From: Nageia nagi
Taxonomy: Eukaryota > Pinophyta
Direction: 5' to 3'
Length of the DNA: 64,000 nucleotides
Assembly: GCA_050084985.1 (NCBI GenBank)
Contig: JBITNC010000001.1
Coordinates: 87,544,001 to 87,608,000, forward strand
Below the pieces are notes generated by a model. The model was given only the letters and a program-made list of their open reading frames with translations. It ran no database searches and had not been told where the DNA came from. Shown here in pieces: positions 32,888-45,200 of the stretch. Position numbers and translations under genes: made by a program. How positions within the stretch are numbered: the first letter of the stretch is position 1; each line of letters begins with the position of its first letter.

Positions 32888-33533
32888 TGTAGACATCTAA
32901 AAATGAATTATTATTTATTAAATAATTCATTATAGAGCTTCAATGATGTATTATGTAAAAAAGGGTTAAAAATACCTAAAGATATGTAATTCATGTAATG
33001 GACCATTATATCATGACCTAGGGGTCAAATATCTGAAGGAGGAGGAGGAAACTCTATCAATTGAAAATTAAATAGAATATCATCATTAAGGCTATAGGAT
33101 ATTATAGAAACCATGACAAGATCAAAGATAAATGAGGAGAGAACAAAGAATAAAACCTAAGGAAGAACCTTGTAAATATCTTATATGTAACATGCAAACA
33201 TAATTTCTTATCTTTATTGCATATTCATTATATGATTACTCATTCATTCTATCATCTTTACATTTCTTGTCACTCTTCCAATTTTACTTATTCCATGCCA
33301 TTAGTGGTATACCCCATTTAGGCTACTAATGATGTGTTAATGTATGAATTCATGTTTATTCTTATTGTATGTTGTCTATAATTAATTGAATATACAATTG
33401 GAATAAAAATAACATGTATGTCATTCTTAATCATTATTGTCATATTTTAGATATATGTTAATAAAAACAAAGTATACCAATAGTGCATTAATTAACCCCC
33501 ATAAATAATTAATCATATTATTTTGGATCTACA
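32888..33533 (+). repeat. 5' LTR of element B
   Basis: Begins TGTAGACATC and ends GGATCTACA, so TGTAGA and TCTACA form matching terminal inverted repeats. Compared with the 3' LTR it lacks about 70 bp near 33,033 (between GGGGTCAAAT and CTGAAGGAGG). By eye about 11 differences occur in the first 145 aligned bases. An internal palindrome GAATTATT..AATAATTC lies near 32,905-32,930. Confidence 0.92.
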
Positions 33534-33889
33534 TTTTGTGAACCTAACATTCTTACACACCTAGGCCTTCATATAGGACAATTTATTTTGAAAAGCCATG
33601 AATCCATTTTCCTTACTATTCATTCTTTTAGATGAAGCTCTTTGAATAGTAGCCAAAGAGAATGGTAAAGCTAGGATTTTTTCTTTCTATATCCCAAAAA
33701 TGGACCTTGATATAAAAAAACCCTAAAATATCTAGGTTGAAAGTCCACTTTAGTGAGCTTAGGAGAAGTTTGTGGTATAATCTTGACTTATCTATCCAAG
33801 AACCCCTTTCTAATGATCATAGTGACACTGAATCTTCACATTATAGCAAGAAAATGGATATTATTGGTGAAAATCCTTAGAGATATGAT
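33534..33889 (+). other. 5' leader and likely primer site of element B
   Basis: Directly after the LTR comes TTTTGTGAACCTAACATTCT, the expected place of the primer site; the tRNA was not identified. The rest of the leader up to the first Gag-like block is short compared with C and D. No separate gene seen. Confidence 0.45.
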
Positions 33890-36011
33890 ACCATTAATCC
33901 TTTCAAGTTTGAGAACATGCCAACTCCTCCTTACTTTTTTGATAGTGAGAATGAAATTCTAGAGTTTGATAGAATCCCTTGTTATGCTAGGTCTATTCAA
34001 GAAGTGTTATATGATAGGCATAAATTAGAATATTATCTTACAAATAATGCTCCTCTTATGATAAATATTTTTACTAACTATGAATTAATTTAAGAGTGTT
34101 CTATTTCTATAACATTAAAGGATAGCCTATTTTCTTATGAAATTGCAAGAACATTGAAATGGAAGGTGTCTAACCACAAAGAGGATGGTTCTAATGACAT
34201 GCTAGACTATGACCACAATGTTAATGACATAGAAAAAGATGATGTAGACTTGGATCTTGAGATAAATGAAGAGGTAATGCAACCCCTAATGAAAATCATG
34301 ATGAAGAAGATGCCAAGGGTGATGCTCCATATGAAGATTACAACCACCTCATCCTCAAGCCTGATCACTTTAAAAAAGGTATGAATTCTAAAGATAAAAA
34401 TATTGTACAAGAAGATTATAAAATTATTATTAAATAATAACTTGATAAAATTATTAATGAATCTCTTAAGTTATAACCCAATTGGACATTAGAATAACAT
34501 CACATAAAAACTAGCATCCTTCTTGAAATTCAAGATACTACCATTTGGTACAAAGAACCTTCGTAAAAATAGTTGGAAGCACTAGCTGAAATATTGGATA
34601 AATTAGTGCATGAGAGGGTTAACTACATAGGTCCATTTATTGCTTTGAAGGAGGCTAAACTTAAAAAGACACAATATCCACATCAAACTAGCCCATATCA
34701 TAGTCCACCTCATAGTCCACCTCAAATCCCACCACTATCCATAAGGATCAACTCAACCAATGTTAGCAATTTAGTACCTCAAAATACCTTGGTTGATGAA
34801 AATGATTTCTTATCTTGTATCAAGAAGAATTTAACTGATAGAATCCTTTCTATGATCATTCTTGGGAAAAATAGTATCAATTTTACTAAATTTGATGGTA
34901 TGCAAAATCCTAAGATGCATGTTAGGAAGTTCCAAGAAGAAGCTATTGAATATATGCATATTGATAGATACTTGTTAGCTAAATTATTCTATCATAGTTT
35001 AAAATATGATGCAATAAAATGGTATTTTTAGCTTCCTAAAAATAGCATTGATAGGTATGAATATTTGATTCTTTTATTCCTACAAAACTTTAAGTATAAT
35101 ATTCCTGAGAAAGTCTATTTTAAGGATTTATGCAAAATTAAGCAATTGCCTAATCAATCTATCAAGGACTTTGTAAAAGTATGGAAATGAATGGCTAATA
35201 GAATCACTATGCCTGAACAAGATCTAAAATATGCTTTTACAAATGGTCTCTTGATTATATATAAACTATTCATCATCTCTAACCATGATATATCACTAAG
35301 AGATATGATAGACATAGTTATCAAGAAAGAGCCATGTATCAAAAAATTGTATGCTATGAAGAACAATGATAATAGTCACCATCAAAAATTAATCTCTAAA
35401 AATAACAATAAGATTGAAACAAAAAATGTTACTCATAAACAAAAAACTAACCCTAAACCTAGGTGATTTACTCCTTTGAATGATACTATTGATAATATTC
35501 TTAATATTTTGTTGGATGAAGAACTTATTGAGTTGCTTCCTATTGTTGAGCCCAAGTTCCCTAATGGTGTGCCTAAGAATTTTCACTATGAAGAATTTTT
35601 TAATTACCATAAGGTACTTAGACATCTAACATGCAATTATAGGTCTCTCACACATATTATATAGGATTTCATTGATAAAGGAGCTATCAAGATGAATGCT
35701 AAGCCAACTAACCAAGCAAGACTTGTACATCTTGATAATGAACAACTAGGGATCTTCACTAATCCTCTTCCTTCTTCACAACCAAGGGGTTATATTGGCA
35801 TGATGAGTGTTTCCAATGAATTATATCATTATTTTACTAACAATCATGGATACAAGCATTCTCCTCATAACAAAATTGGAAATGAAATCAAAATGAATGA
35901 CACTGGCATGCTCCTCACAACATAATTGGTAATGGAATTAAAATGAATGCCACTAGCATGCTCCTCATAATAGAATTGGAAATGGAATCAAAATGAATGC
36001 CACTAGTAGCA
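33890..36011 (+). pseudogene. gag: Gag of element B
   Basis: Pieces in order: PTPPYFFDSENEILEF near 33,920; an acidic stretch near 34,200-34,290; LDKLVHERVNYIGPF at 34,600; a Pro/His linker (YHSPPHSPPQIPP) at 34,700; then the capsid fold with INFTKFDGMQNPKMHVRKF (about 34,880), LAKLFYHSLKYDAIKWYF (34,975-35,031), a QLPNQSIKDFVKVW block (35,145) and a PEQDLKYAFTNGLL block (35,211). The C-terminal part has NYHKVLRHLTCNYRSL (about 35,606), resembling the Y-H-[KR]-V-L-G-H-x-T..C segment of Tat Gags. The 34,573-35,031 piece is open. The gene ends in three tandem 50-bp units. It is diverged from the Gag of C, yet of the same retrotransposon Gag family. No protease follows. Confidence 0.74.
35862..36011 (+). 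repeat. Three tandem 50-bp units at the end of gag
   Basis: Units start at 35,862, 35,912 and 35,962, each TCCTCA.AA..AATTGG.AATG, followed by AATMAAAATGAATG and CACT.GCATGC. The period is exactly 50 bp, which is not a multiple of three, so it shifts the frame and ends the coding potential. Confidence 0.9.
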
Positions 36012-36829
36012 TACAACACTATTTTCATGTTTCCAGTGGTGTGGAAATTGCTAAACCAAAGGTCCCTCTTTTTGTCTCTACCTCTATGAAGTGTATTTGA
36101 GTAGAAAATTCTCCTATGTATGTAAAGTAATTTCTTAAGTTTCCTCATCTTTGTAGATAGTGTGTATTATTTAGGTAAGGTATTTTTTCATTTTAAGTAG
36201 TTGTTTACATGTGTACAATGCATTGTCTATTCTAATTTTTGTGTTCCTATATTTTTCTTTTTCTCCCTAGCCTAGGTCATTTCTAAATATGCTACCAATG
36301 GAATGCAAGGCTTATTTTATGCCACTAACAATGTGCATTTCTTGGGATAGAATCTTCAAGGATAGTATTTCTATATTTTAGACCATTATTGAACATAATG
36401 AATTGGTCTCAGGCTAGATGTCATTTCATCTACTAGAAAAAACTTGCACTTTTTCATTTAAATCCCTTTGGTACTTTGGAACCTAATTTGCTTAGATTAG
36501 GTTGTTTGGCATCATTCTTGGTCATATTGTATATATGTTTCATTGTGATTGCGTATTCCAATTTTGTGAGTGAAGGATGTATAATAGGTTCATTTCTCTT
36601 GTTATATATCTTAGACTAAAAATTCATTATTAGGTTCATATATTAGATTGTAAACTCATGTTTCTTTAGTGTTTAGAAATAGAAAGATAAAAATATTCAC
36701 AAAAGCAACAAACTAGAAAACATTGCATTGACATAAGTCTTTGAGTCCAAAACCAAAAAATTATAATATATAACTATCAAAAATGATACATAGGGTGCAA
36801 AATGGGACTCAACCCTACAATCCTAGGTG
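36012..36829 (+). other. Spacer of element B where pol would be expected
   Basis: T-rich sequence with no RT, RNase H or integrase motif in any frame that I can see. Ends at the C-terminal side of the antisense ORF. Confidence 0.6.
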
Positions 36830-38680
36830 GGTAATCCCACCACTACTGATCATATCTATCCTAAACTTGACCCTACATCTACTTCTACTACTAGCCCTTG
36901 AGGACAAGGTTTGGCTACTCAATGATAAACTCTATAAAAGGGTCTTTGCTTGATCATACTTCACCTTAAAAGTAATGATCACTTTATCCTTGGCCTTAAT
37001 ATTATCAATTTTTCTTTGGATAAAGGACCATTGCTGATCCAATGGAGGTAAGTGCTCCTATAATCTCTTCATAGATTGCTCTGATGTGGTAATCTATGCA
37101 TTCTTGGCCATAAAAATGGCTTGCAATGTGTTGAGTTAGACCGCCATGGGTCACAACCTAATAATCTCAACCTCCAAATACTATAACCTCATCACCTCTA
37201 CCTCCATAGGCTACAATCTCACAACCTCTACCTCCAAAAAGGGACTTCTAGCATTTACAACTTCTATTGTACAAACAAAATTGGATTAATCACTTTCTAA
37301 TTATACACAAAACATGAAAATCAATATAATTACAAAGCTAAGTTAGCATTTTACTTGGTGCTAGGGAAGCTATGAAAAGAATATCCAAACCATCTACTCC
37401 CTCTCCCTCCTAAATGGGTACATCATGAATTAGATTGTTGACCTGACATAGGTCATCCTCCTTTGATCCCTCATTAGTAGTCACCTCATTGCTACTATCA
37501 TCCTCACCCATACCAATATCACTTGGGTGCACTCCCACCCACCATGTAGCATAACCAGGGGTAACCCTGGGAAACATAGACACATGTGTACCTACATCTA
37601 TAACTTAGGGCTCCTCCCAAGTACCCCTCCATGTAGGTATCATATGCGATCCTACAAGCAAGTCCCTCTCTACTAAGTATCACCTATATGTTTTGGGCAT
37701 GGGAAGGATATCTTGGTGAATGCCAAATTATCACAAAATACAACTAGGGTGATAGGGGTCTATAATATTTCTTTGTATTTAGAGAAAGTAATGCTATCAG
37801 ACCCATGCAAGCTAACATGTGTCTAAATGCCATATGAAATCTTGAAAGCACACTCAAATAAGATCCCTTGTCTGCAATCTATCCATATCTCTCCACTAGG
37901 ACTCTAAGGAGTGTGTATACCTATATCCATCACCATGTAAGGTCTAGCACATAAGCCTTATGTCATAAGGATCCTCTTGAGCTATTTGTAACCTTATGGG
38001 CTATACAACAACTATGTGCTCATAGGTCTAGATTTGCAATAGGCGTGCATGTGCAATTATGATGTTGATCTAGTCAGCACTCATGAAATTGTACAAATAT
38101 TTATACAACTAGGCTAAAACCATTGGACCCCAAGCAAATTGAGTCCCACACTCATATATTTTCCTAACAACCCATGCTAAGATAAGTGAAAAAGTTGAAC
38201 TACTCTTTTTTGGACACAAGTATGTGGCTATGATGGCTATAATGTACAACCAAAGATGATGCCTTACTAGTGCAAATTGATAAACCTCTATAAGATAGGT
38301 AGCCTGATGCTCCTAGTCATGATTTGCCTCATTAGTGAGCCACAAAGCCTCTTGCTCATGAACATTGTTATCTATGAGATCCCATTACTGAACTAAACTC
38401 CCCCTAATAGGGATACCCTAGATATGATATATATCAAGTAAAGAAACTAATATTTCACCTGGGGGTAGGTGAAATGTATATCAATTAGGGTCTTAGTGCT
38501 CTATTAGCACTATTATAAGAGGTATATCCTAGTGGATGTGTCTAACAATAGCCAAATATACAAGACCACATGTATCTATGATATCATCAATGTGTGCATT
38601 CCTTGATCACATTTGCACTTTTGCAAGCATAACAGTAGCCATAGGGCCCCCTCTACTGAGGAACTTGCACTCTTGCAAGA
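36830..38680 (-). pseudogene. Antisense plant-mobile-domain (PMD) ORF, element B
   Basis: On the minus strand from about 38,660: ATVMLAKVQM, DTCGLVYLAIVRHIH, DIPLIIVLIEH, then YTFHLPPGEISVSLLDIYHI and GIPIRG at about 38,400-38,500. This is the PMD signature (THTFHLPCGEMT..L.DV....GLPI.G). Further blocks are LIDNNVHEQEALWLTNEANHD near 38,330, YQFALVRHHLWLYIIAIIATYL near 38,230 and LAWVVRKYMSVGLNLLGVQW near 38,130. The C-terminal part is hydrophilic. PMD proteins are transposon-associated; in Tat elements they occur as antisense ORFs before the 3' LTR. The function is unknown. Many stops mark it as a pseudogene. The motif is clearer here than in A. Confidence 0.78.
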
Positions 38681-38699
38681 TAAAGAATGAAAATGATGA

Positions 38700-40350
38700 G
38701 ATTGTATGACAAAAGAAATTTTCAAAATTGAAAATAATATATAAAAACAAAACTACACAATCAAAAGTAATTCACCATGTGGTCATAGGGGAGTGATCAT
38801 AGTAGCTCCATAATGTGATTGCATCTATCAATAATCAAGTAGCAAATTTTCCTCCAATCTCTATCCACCATGGGTAGAATGAGTCAAAATGCTAAGAAAT
38901 AAGGTCCCCAAGGTCCAAAAAGTAGGTAGCACTCCAATCCACATAAGATTTAGACAAGAAAATGATAATCTAGTAGCACTTCATCGCACAAGGGAGGCTA
39001 GATGACTAAAGCACTAACTTAGGAAAGTTAAAATGATATTTTATTTTATAAATTTTTTTTATATAGGTTAAGTTTTAACCTAGAAACTAGGGTATTGATC
39101 TGTTTTATTTTAAGATGTATGAAATTATTATTTTATATGCCCAAAATGCTTGAAAATATTTTAAGTGCCTAGCATCTCTTTTTGGACACATAAAACAACA
39201 ATTTTCACACTGCCAATGGCATCCATTTTCATGAGATATATGTAAAATTAAAGGGAAATGGCTCCAAATAATGCATAGAATTAATTTGAATGCCTACCAC
39301 TCATCTTGGATTGAAAAAATAGCATTTGAATTTTTACATAATATTTGTATTAAATATACACTTCCAATGGCATAAAATGGAGAAATTAGGCAAAATTCAA
39401 AAGGCGCTTCTTCAATTCCACTCATTTGTAAAAATTTTGGAACGATGAATGACACTTAAATATCATTGTATGATAGGTAATTATGTTATGAATATTTTGC
39501 CTTATTGTTATGGGACATTAAATTTTTATCTTTCAAAATCTTGCTTGTTAATGAGTGCAGGTATATGCAAAAATCATGCCTCATCATCAATAGAGGGAAC
39601 CATTTGATTTGAGTGGTTTTCCATCCTTTTGGGTACCACTAGCAATATGGAAAAAGATAAATTGGAAACACTTTCAAATAATTTATTACCTTATGTTTTT
39701 CTCATGATTCTATTTAATTATTATAGAAATATAATGTCCATTAGAATTATGGATTTCAAATATTCACAAATGTTGCTATCTTGAACATATTTCAAAATTT
39801 TTGAAAGCAAGTTATTAGTATCACCCTATCATTGCAAAACATTGAAATGATATAAAAAAATGAGTGATATAGGCTTCCCAAAATCCTACACATAGAAGGG
39901 ACAATCCTACACTGCTAGTAGCCTAAAATTACTACAAATCTCTTAAATTAGGGCATGCCAATATTTCATTATATTTAGATGTTATTTTCTTACCTCTTTG
40001 TATAAATGACATATTTTCAAGATAATGATCACTATTATTGAAGACAGGATTGGGAAATTTGGCACACTTCATGTAGCCAACGGTGTAGGTATTCTTTGAA
40101 AATTTGTGCAAGTTATGTTCCAAAACCACTATAAGGATGAAACTAAGATATAGTTTCATGAATTTGATTATGTGCTTTATTGATTATCATATGAATGGCA
40201 AATTTGAAACATAGTTCTTTGAAAAACTAATGATCATTTTTCATAGCCATGGTCTTCCATGAGAAAATACTAAATTTATTATAGGACATCACTACTGTGG
40301 GTCACTTAAAAATCATACCAATATTATATTTATTTTATCCTTGTTACATA
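38700..40350 (+). other. Spacer of element B, no gene seen
   Basis: AT-rich region upstream (minus strand) of the PMD ORF. A small minus-strand open frame at 39,932-40,159 has no recognisable domain. Confidence 0.55.
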
Positions 40351-41070
40351 GAATAATGTCTTTAGATCATAGACATAAACCATATGATCGTCGATGGCCA
40401 ATGACATGACTAGTAAGAGTTCACTCACTTAAAAGTAAATCGGTGATGTAGCTATGAGCGAGATGTTTATCTTTAATAGATGATGCAAATTGTTGTATAT
40501 CCATATGATTTTTGCTTTGAATCTATAAAAAGTAGAATATCTTTGGGTCATAAATAGAAAATGTATGACCGTTGATGGCCAACAACATGGTTAGTGAGAG
40601 GTCACTCACTTAAAAGTAAATCAATAATGCAATTATGAGCAAGATGTTGATATTGTATCATCTCCAATGGATGATGTAACTTGATGTGTATCCATATAGT
40701 TTTTGCTTTGAACCTATCTAAAGAATAATGTCTTCTAGTCATAGATAGAAAATGCATGACCATCAATGGTCAATGACATGGCTACTAAGAGTTCACTCAC
40801 TTAAAAGTAAATCAATAAAGCAACTATGAGTAAGATTTTGACATTGGATCATCTCCAATGGATGATGCAACTTGATCTATATCCATATGGTTTTTGCTTT
40901 GAACAAATACAAATCATAATATCTTCATATCATAGACATAAAATGTATGATCATTGATGGCCATCAACTCACTTAAAAGATAAATCGATGATGTAGCCAT
41001 AAGTAGGTTATTGAAATTGACTCATCATAAATTGATGATGTAACTCATTATGCACCCATAATATTTTTAT
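40351..41070 (+). repeat. Four-copy tandem repeat, unit about 189 bp
   Basis: Units start at about 40,351, 40,534, 40,723 and 40,915. Each carries a GTCATAGAYA word, GATGGCCAATGACATG-like and TTCACTCACTTAAAAGTAAAT blocks, and (except the last) TATCCATATGRTTTTTGCTTTGAA at the end. The fourth unit is shortened by deletions. Non-coding, in the spacer before the 3' LTR. Confidence 0.9.
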
Positions 41071-41573
41071 GACTAACACTTCATTATAGGTTTCTACATC
41101 CTTAAGAGAAGAAGAAAATATAGATATTTCCATGCCTGCACATTGTTCCCCACATATCAATGGTGTTCATTTCAATAATATTTCATCATAGTTGAAGTGG
41201 ATCCCCTTTGTTTCAAGGCATGAAAGTAAGTGCAAATGGTTCCTAAGTATAAAAAATAAAGGAACAACTAGATTCATGGTTGAAGTAGTATAAAGAGCAT
41301 AAACACATTTTCCATCTCTAAAATTGGATATGGAATCATCCAACTACATTTACACAACATCATTCTTGGAGAGAGATTCTCCATCAAAGTTTTGCCTTGG
41401 TTGCACCATTCAAGGACCTTTCTTGGGGTATCCAAGTCAAAAGTGGGTAGTAAGAGACACTTATCATCATCATCAATAATAAGGGACAATGTAACAAAGA
41501 GTTCAAATTTCTCAAAACAATTTCTTCTACACTTCTTCTTTGGACATGTAATTTCATTGCTTCAACCACACCT

Positions 41574-41586
41574 CCAAAGAAGAGAA
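41574..41586 (+). other. Polypurine tract of element B
   Basis: AAAGAAGAGAAAA immediately before the 3' LTR start TGTAGATGTC. This is the expected site for priming plus-strand DNA. Confidence 0.8.
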
Positions 41587-42294
41587 AATGTAGATGTCTA
41601 AAAATGAATTATTATTTATTAAATAATTCATATTAGAGCCTCAATTATGTATTATATAAAAAAGGGGTTAAAAATACCCAAGGATATGTAATTCATGTAA
41701 TGGACCATTATATCATGATCTAGGAGTCAAATATTTTAATACAAGTGTTGCTATATAAAGACATTAAAGGCAATCAAAAAGGAGAGGAGGATCTTTGAAG
41801 GAGTAGGAGGAAACTCTATCAATTGAAAATCAAATAGAAGATCATCATAAAGGCTATAGGATATTACAAAACCCACGAAAAGACCAAAAAAAATGAGGAG
41901 AGAATGAAGAATAAGACCTAAGGGAGACCCTTGAGAATATCATATTTGTAACAAGCAAACATAATTTCTTATCTTTATTGCATATTTGTTATATGATTAC
42001 TCATTTTTTCGATAATCTTTACATTTCTTATCGCTCTTCCAATTTTACTTATTCCATGCCATCAGTGGCATGCCTCATTTAGGCCACTAATAGTGTGTTA
42101 ATGTATGAATGCATATTTGTTATTGATGTATGTTGTATATAATTAATTGAATATGTGATTGTAATAAAACAAACATGTATGTCATTCTTAATCATTATTG
42201 TCATATTTCATATATATGTAAATAAAAATAAAGTAGACCAATAATGCATTAATTAACCCCCATAAACAATTAATCACATTATTTTGGGTCTACA
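41587..42294 (+). repeat. 3' LTR of element B
   Basis: 708 bp, TGTAGATGTC to GGGTCTACA, aligned over its length with the 5' LTR. It keeps the roughly 70 bp (about 41,737-41,805, with GTTGCTATATAAAGACATT, a possible TATA box) lost from the 5' LTR. Confidence 0.92.
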
Positions 42295-42299
42295 TTAGG
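42295..42299 (+). repeat. Target site duplication of element B, right copy (TTAGG)
   Basis: TTAGG directly after the 3' LTR, identical to 32,883-32,887. Confidence 0.9.
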
Positions 42300-45200
42300 G
42301 GTATATGAATAGGAAAATAAATTAACAAATTAGTCTAAATTGTAGACTCATCACTCATCTTTTGTAATAAGATTCTCATCTTCTATAATATTATGCTCAT
42401 CTTCTCCCACTACACACTCATGTCTTCCAACAAAACACTTATCTTCTCTAACAAGACATTCATCTTATCCTCTTACAAGATGGTCTTCTCCTCTTTCTTA
42501 GTTGCATTATTTTCATCATAGCACTTGGGTTTAATAGATGATTCCCTCAAGAACAATAAGGTTTTAATCCAAAAACATATTGGGTAGAGATGTATCTTTC
42601 CTAAGAACTACTACTATTTTATCATTAGTATAGGTTGTTGTAATCCAACAAAATATTTGGGATTGAAATATTTGGTTGCTTCTACCTCATCTAAATCATT
42701 TATGAATGCTAATGCATTAAGAGGCATACTTGACTTAATAGAAAAAAAGAGGATTACTTTAGTACTTACTTTCATTATTTAGCAATGTTCAAACAATAGA
42801 CAATGGAAACAGGAACTTAATTAAACTTTTAATGCTTACCTTAAAATTGTTTTTAAAAAATAGGAAAAATTTTCTTTATTTTTGAATACTTAATATAGTT
42901 GGATCGTTCATTTTTTAGGCTAATGGTATAGCAAAATATGTAACAAATCATAAAATAAAATTGATTAGACTTATAGGTAGAGGTGGAGGAGGCATCATGA
43001 TTTTCTTCCCTCTTCTCGATGAAAATCCTACACTAGTTGTAAAAAATAAAAAAAAATTTAAATATATAAAACTAAAAAATAAAATTAAGATAACTTAAAA
43101 TAGAATAACTAATTCTCATGAGTGGTCAAAGTGAATGTGGATCTTCAAACATGATCCTTTGCAAAAAATTAGAAAAACATATTATTAATTCAAATAAATA
43201 AAAAACTATAAAGTAATTAAAAATTATTAAATACTATTAGAAAGCAAAAAACTATACTCTATGTTTTGCAAGTTTGACATGGCATTCTAGGGAGAGGAGG
43301 TATTTAAGATCTTGCTAATCATCCTCAATTTTTTCTATTTTGGTGGAGGGGGTGCTATAAAATCTTCATTGTTAATCTCAATTTACTCAAAACTTATGTT
43401 AATCATCTCATTATCACCACTATCATCTGATAAATGGGATCTTTTTCATGAATCAAATTGCATGTTCATATGAGATACAATCTCTTGTATATGCAAGATT
43501 ATCAAAATTTTAGCACAAATAAACAAACAAATATTTCCAAAAGAAAATATGAGAGAAACTTACTCAAAATTTGATATTCAATATGGCCAAACATATGATG
43601 AAATAATGCATGCATGTTGGAGGAGAAGTATTTGGATCTTCTTTAACTCGATGAAAACTTCCATAATAAAGACCCAAGTAATTTATTCCATATAAACTAG
43701 TATTATTAGTAGAGTTTTTTGCTAATATAGAATTTGATTAGGATTTAATCCTATCAAAAACTTAGGTACATTAGGTAAAAATAGGAAAACTTAAAATAGT
43801 AATAGTTCTTCCTTGAAGAGTAAGACGAATGATGAAAAACTCCACTACAACATGAACAAATTTACTTTAAACAAAAGATGTTTTCAATCCCCAATAGTAA
43901 ACTCTATCTGATCCACCTAAAAGAAACATAAAAAAATAATTAATAAAATAAGGCTCTCAACATAAATCAAGTTTAAAATAAAAATCTAAAAAAAATATTT
44001 ACCTAAAGTAGTTATTGATACCAATAGGACAAGGTTAATATCAAATTTACATGATAACGTATCATGATTCTTAATAAAATATTATTGTTATTTTCTCCAA
44101 TTTTGTATTGTTATTTCTTTGAGAAGAAGCATAGTCAAATAAGAAATATGAGTGGGATTCATTATAAGATTTAAGAATAATGTTGAATGTTTTTAGTGAC
44201 CCATAAGATTAACCTAGGTAGAAACTATAATAAACATTAACATTTGATCATAAGATCACTCATATAAATTAGAACAAAATGAAAATGAATAAAGTAATAC
44301 TTAGACTATTGGATCAAGATAACATTTATGCACTAATGAGAAAGGGATTGAGGGATAACTACATACCTATAAATCCTTACCTAGGAGAAGTTGATTATAG
44401 GTAATTGAGCTTATCAAAGAGAGATGACCTTGATGTATGAACCACAAAAATAACAACAAAAATAAGATTAGCCTGGGCACACACACTAGCACAAGCATTA
44501 GGTCTAAAAATAGTAGTATGGGCATGCATGGGAGCATGGATGCTAGGGTTTATGATGAGTAGAGTTTTCCACCAAGATTCGATGCATCATAGAATGTTGA
44601 CAAGTTGAGCCAAATATATAATTACAAAATATGAAGTGAAAGATATGCTTGAGTGATAACAAGATCCTAGTCTCAATAGGTGGCATTAAGAAATACCTAA
44701 AAGCAGGTATTGAACATCGAGATGAAATCTTGATACTTTTGCATGTAATCATACTTGCCTTTATATATGAAAGAGTACCTCCACATAGAAGCTAGCCTTG
44801 ATGTTAGGGTATGTTGCATAAATAAAAAAAAGATTACATGAGAGGTCTTACATGGACCAACATAACATATATGATATAATATGATATTAATCTAATGAAA
44901 TGGCATAATATTAATTTAATAAAGGTAAAATATGATTAAATGTTATTAAATATGTGTATAAAGTTGCACCTAAGTGGGACTGTGTTAAGAGGACCACTTT
45001 TAGGTACCAATAGATGCCCCTATTTGAAAGTATAATTAAATTAAATCTTGAAATGATATTATAATTGCAAAGGAAGTAGAAAAAAGAAAGAGAACAAAAA
45101 ATTTTATACTTCCCTATTATGTAGTAGAACCATCCAATAATCAAGGATTGATGGTATATATTGCCCCCTCTTTGCCTTGGTTGTGAGATGGAATGTCTTG

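Larger units (their letters stand above)
32888..42294 (+). mobile_element. Element B: complete non-autonomous LTR element with gag and antisense PMD ORF
   Basis: Bounded by direct LTRs (32,888-33,533 and 41,587-42,294) and a perfect TTAGG target duplication; 9,407 bp in all. Inside are a Tat-like gag (about 33,890-36,000), a three-copy 50-bp repeat, an antisense PMD ORF (36,830-38,680), a spacer with a four-copy repeat of about 189 bp (40,351-41,070) and a polypurine tract. No RT, RNase H or integrase block is visible on either strand between gag and the PMD ORF. The LTR start TGTAGACATCTAAAAATGA closely matches C (TGTAGACACCTAAAAATGA). B therefore looks like a pol-less partner of the Tat family. 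It is the only element in the window whose two ends can both be fixed. Confidence 0.85.

Noticed and set aside
41274-41601. Three overlapping open frames next to the 3' LTR of B
   Set aside because: They overlap in different frames on both strands, have no domain, and lie beside the polypurine tract where no gene is expected.
42300-43700. CACTA- or MULE-type DNA transposon
   Set aside because: No terminal inverted repeats or transposase motifs could be found by eye.
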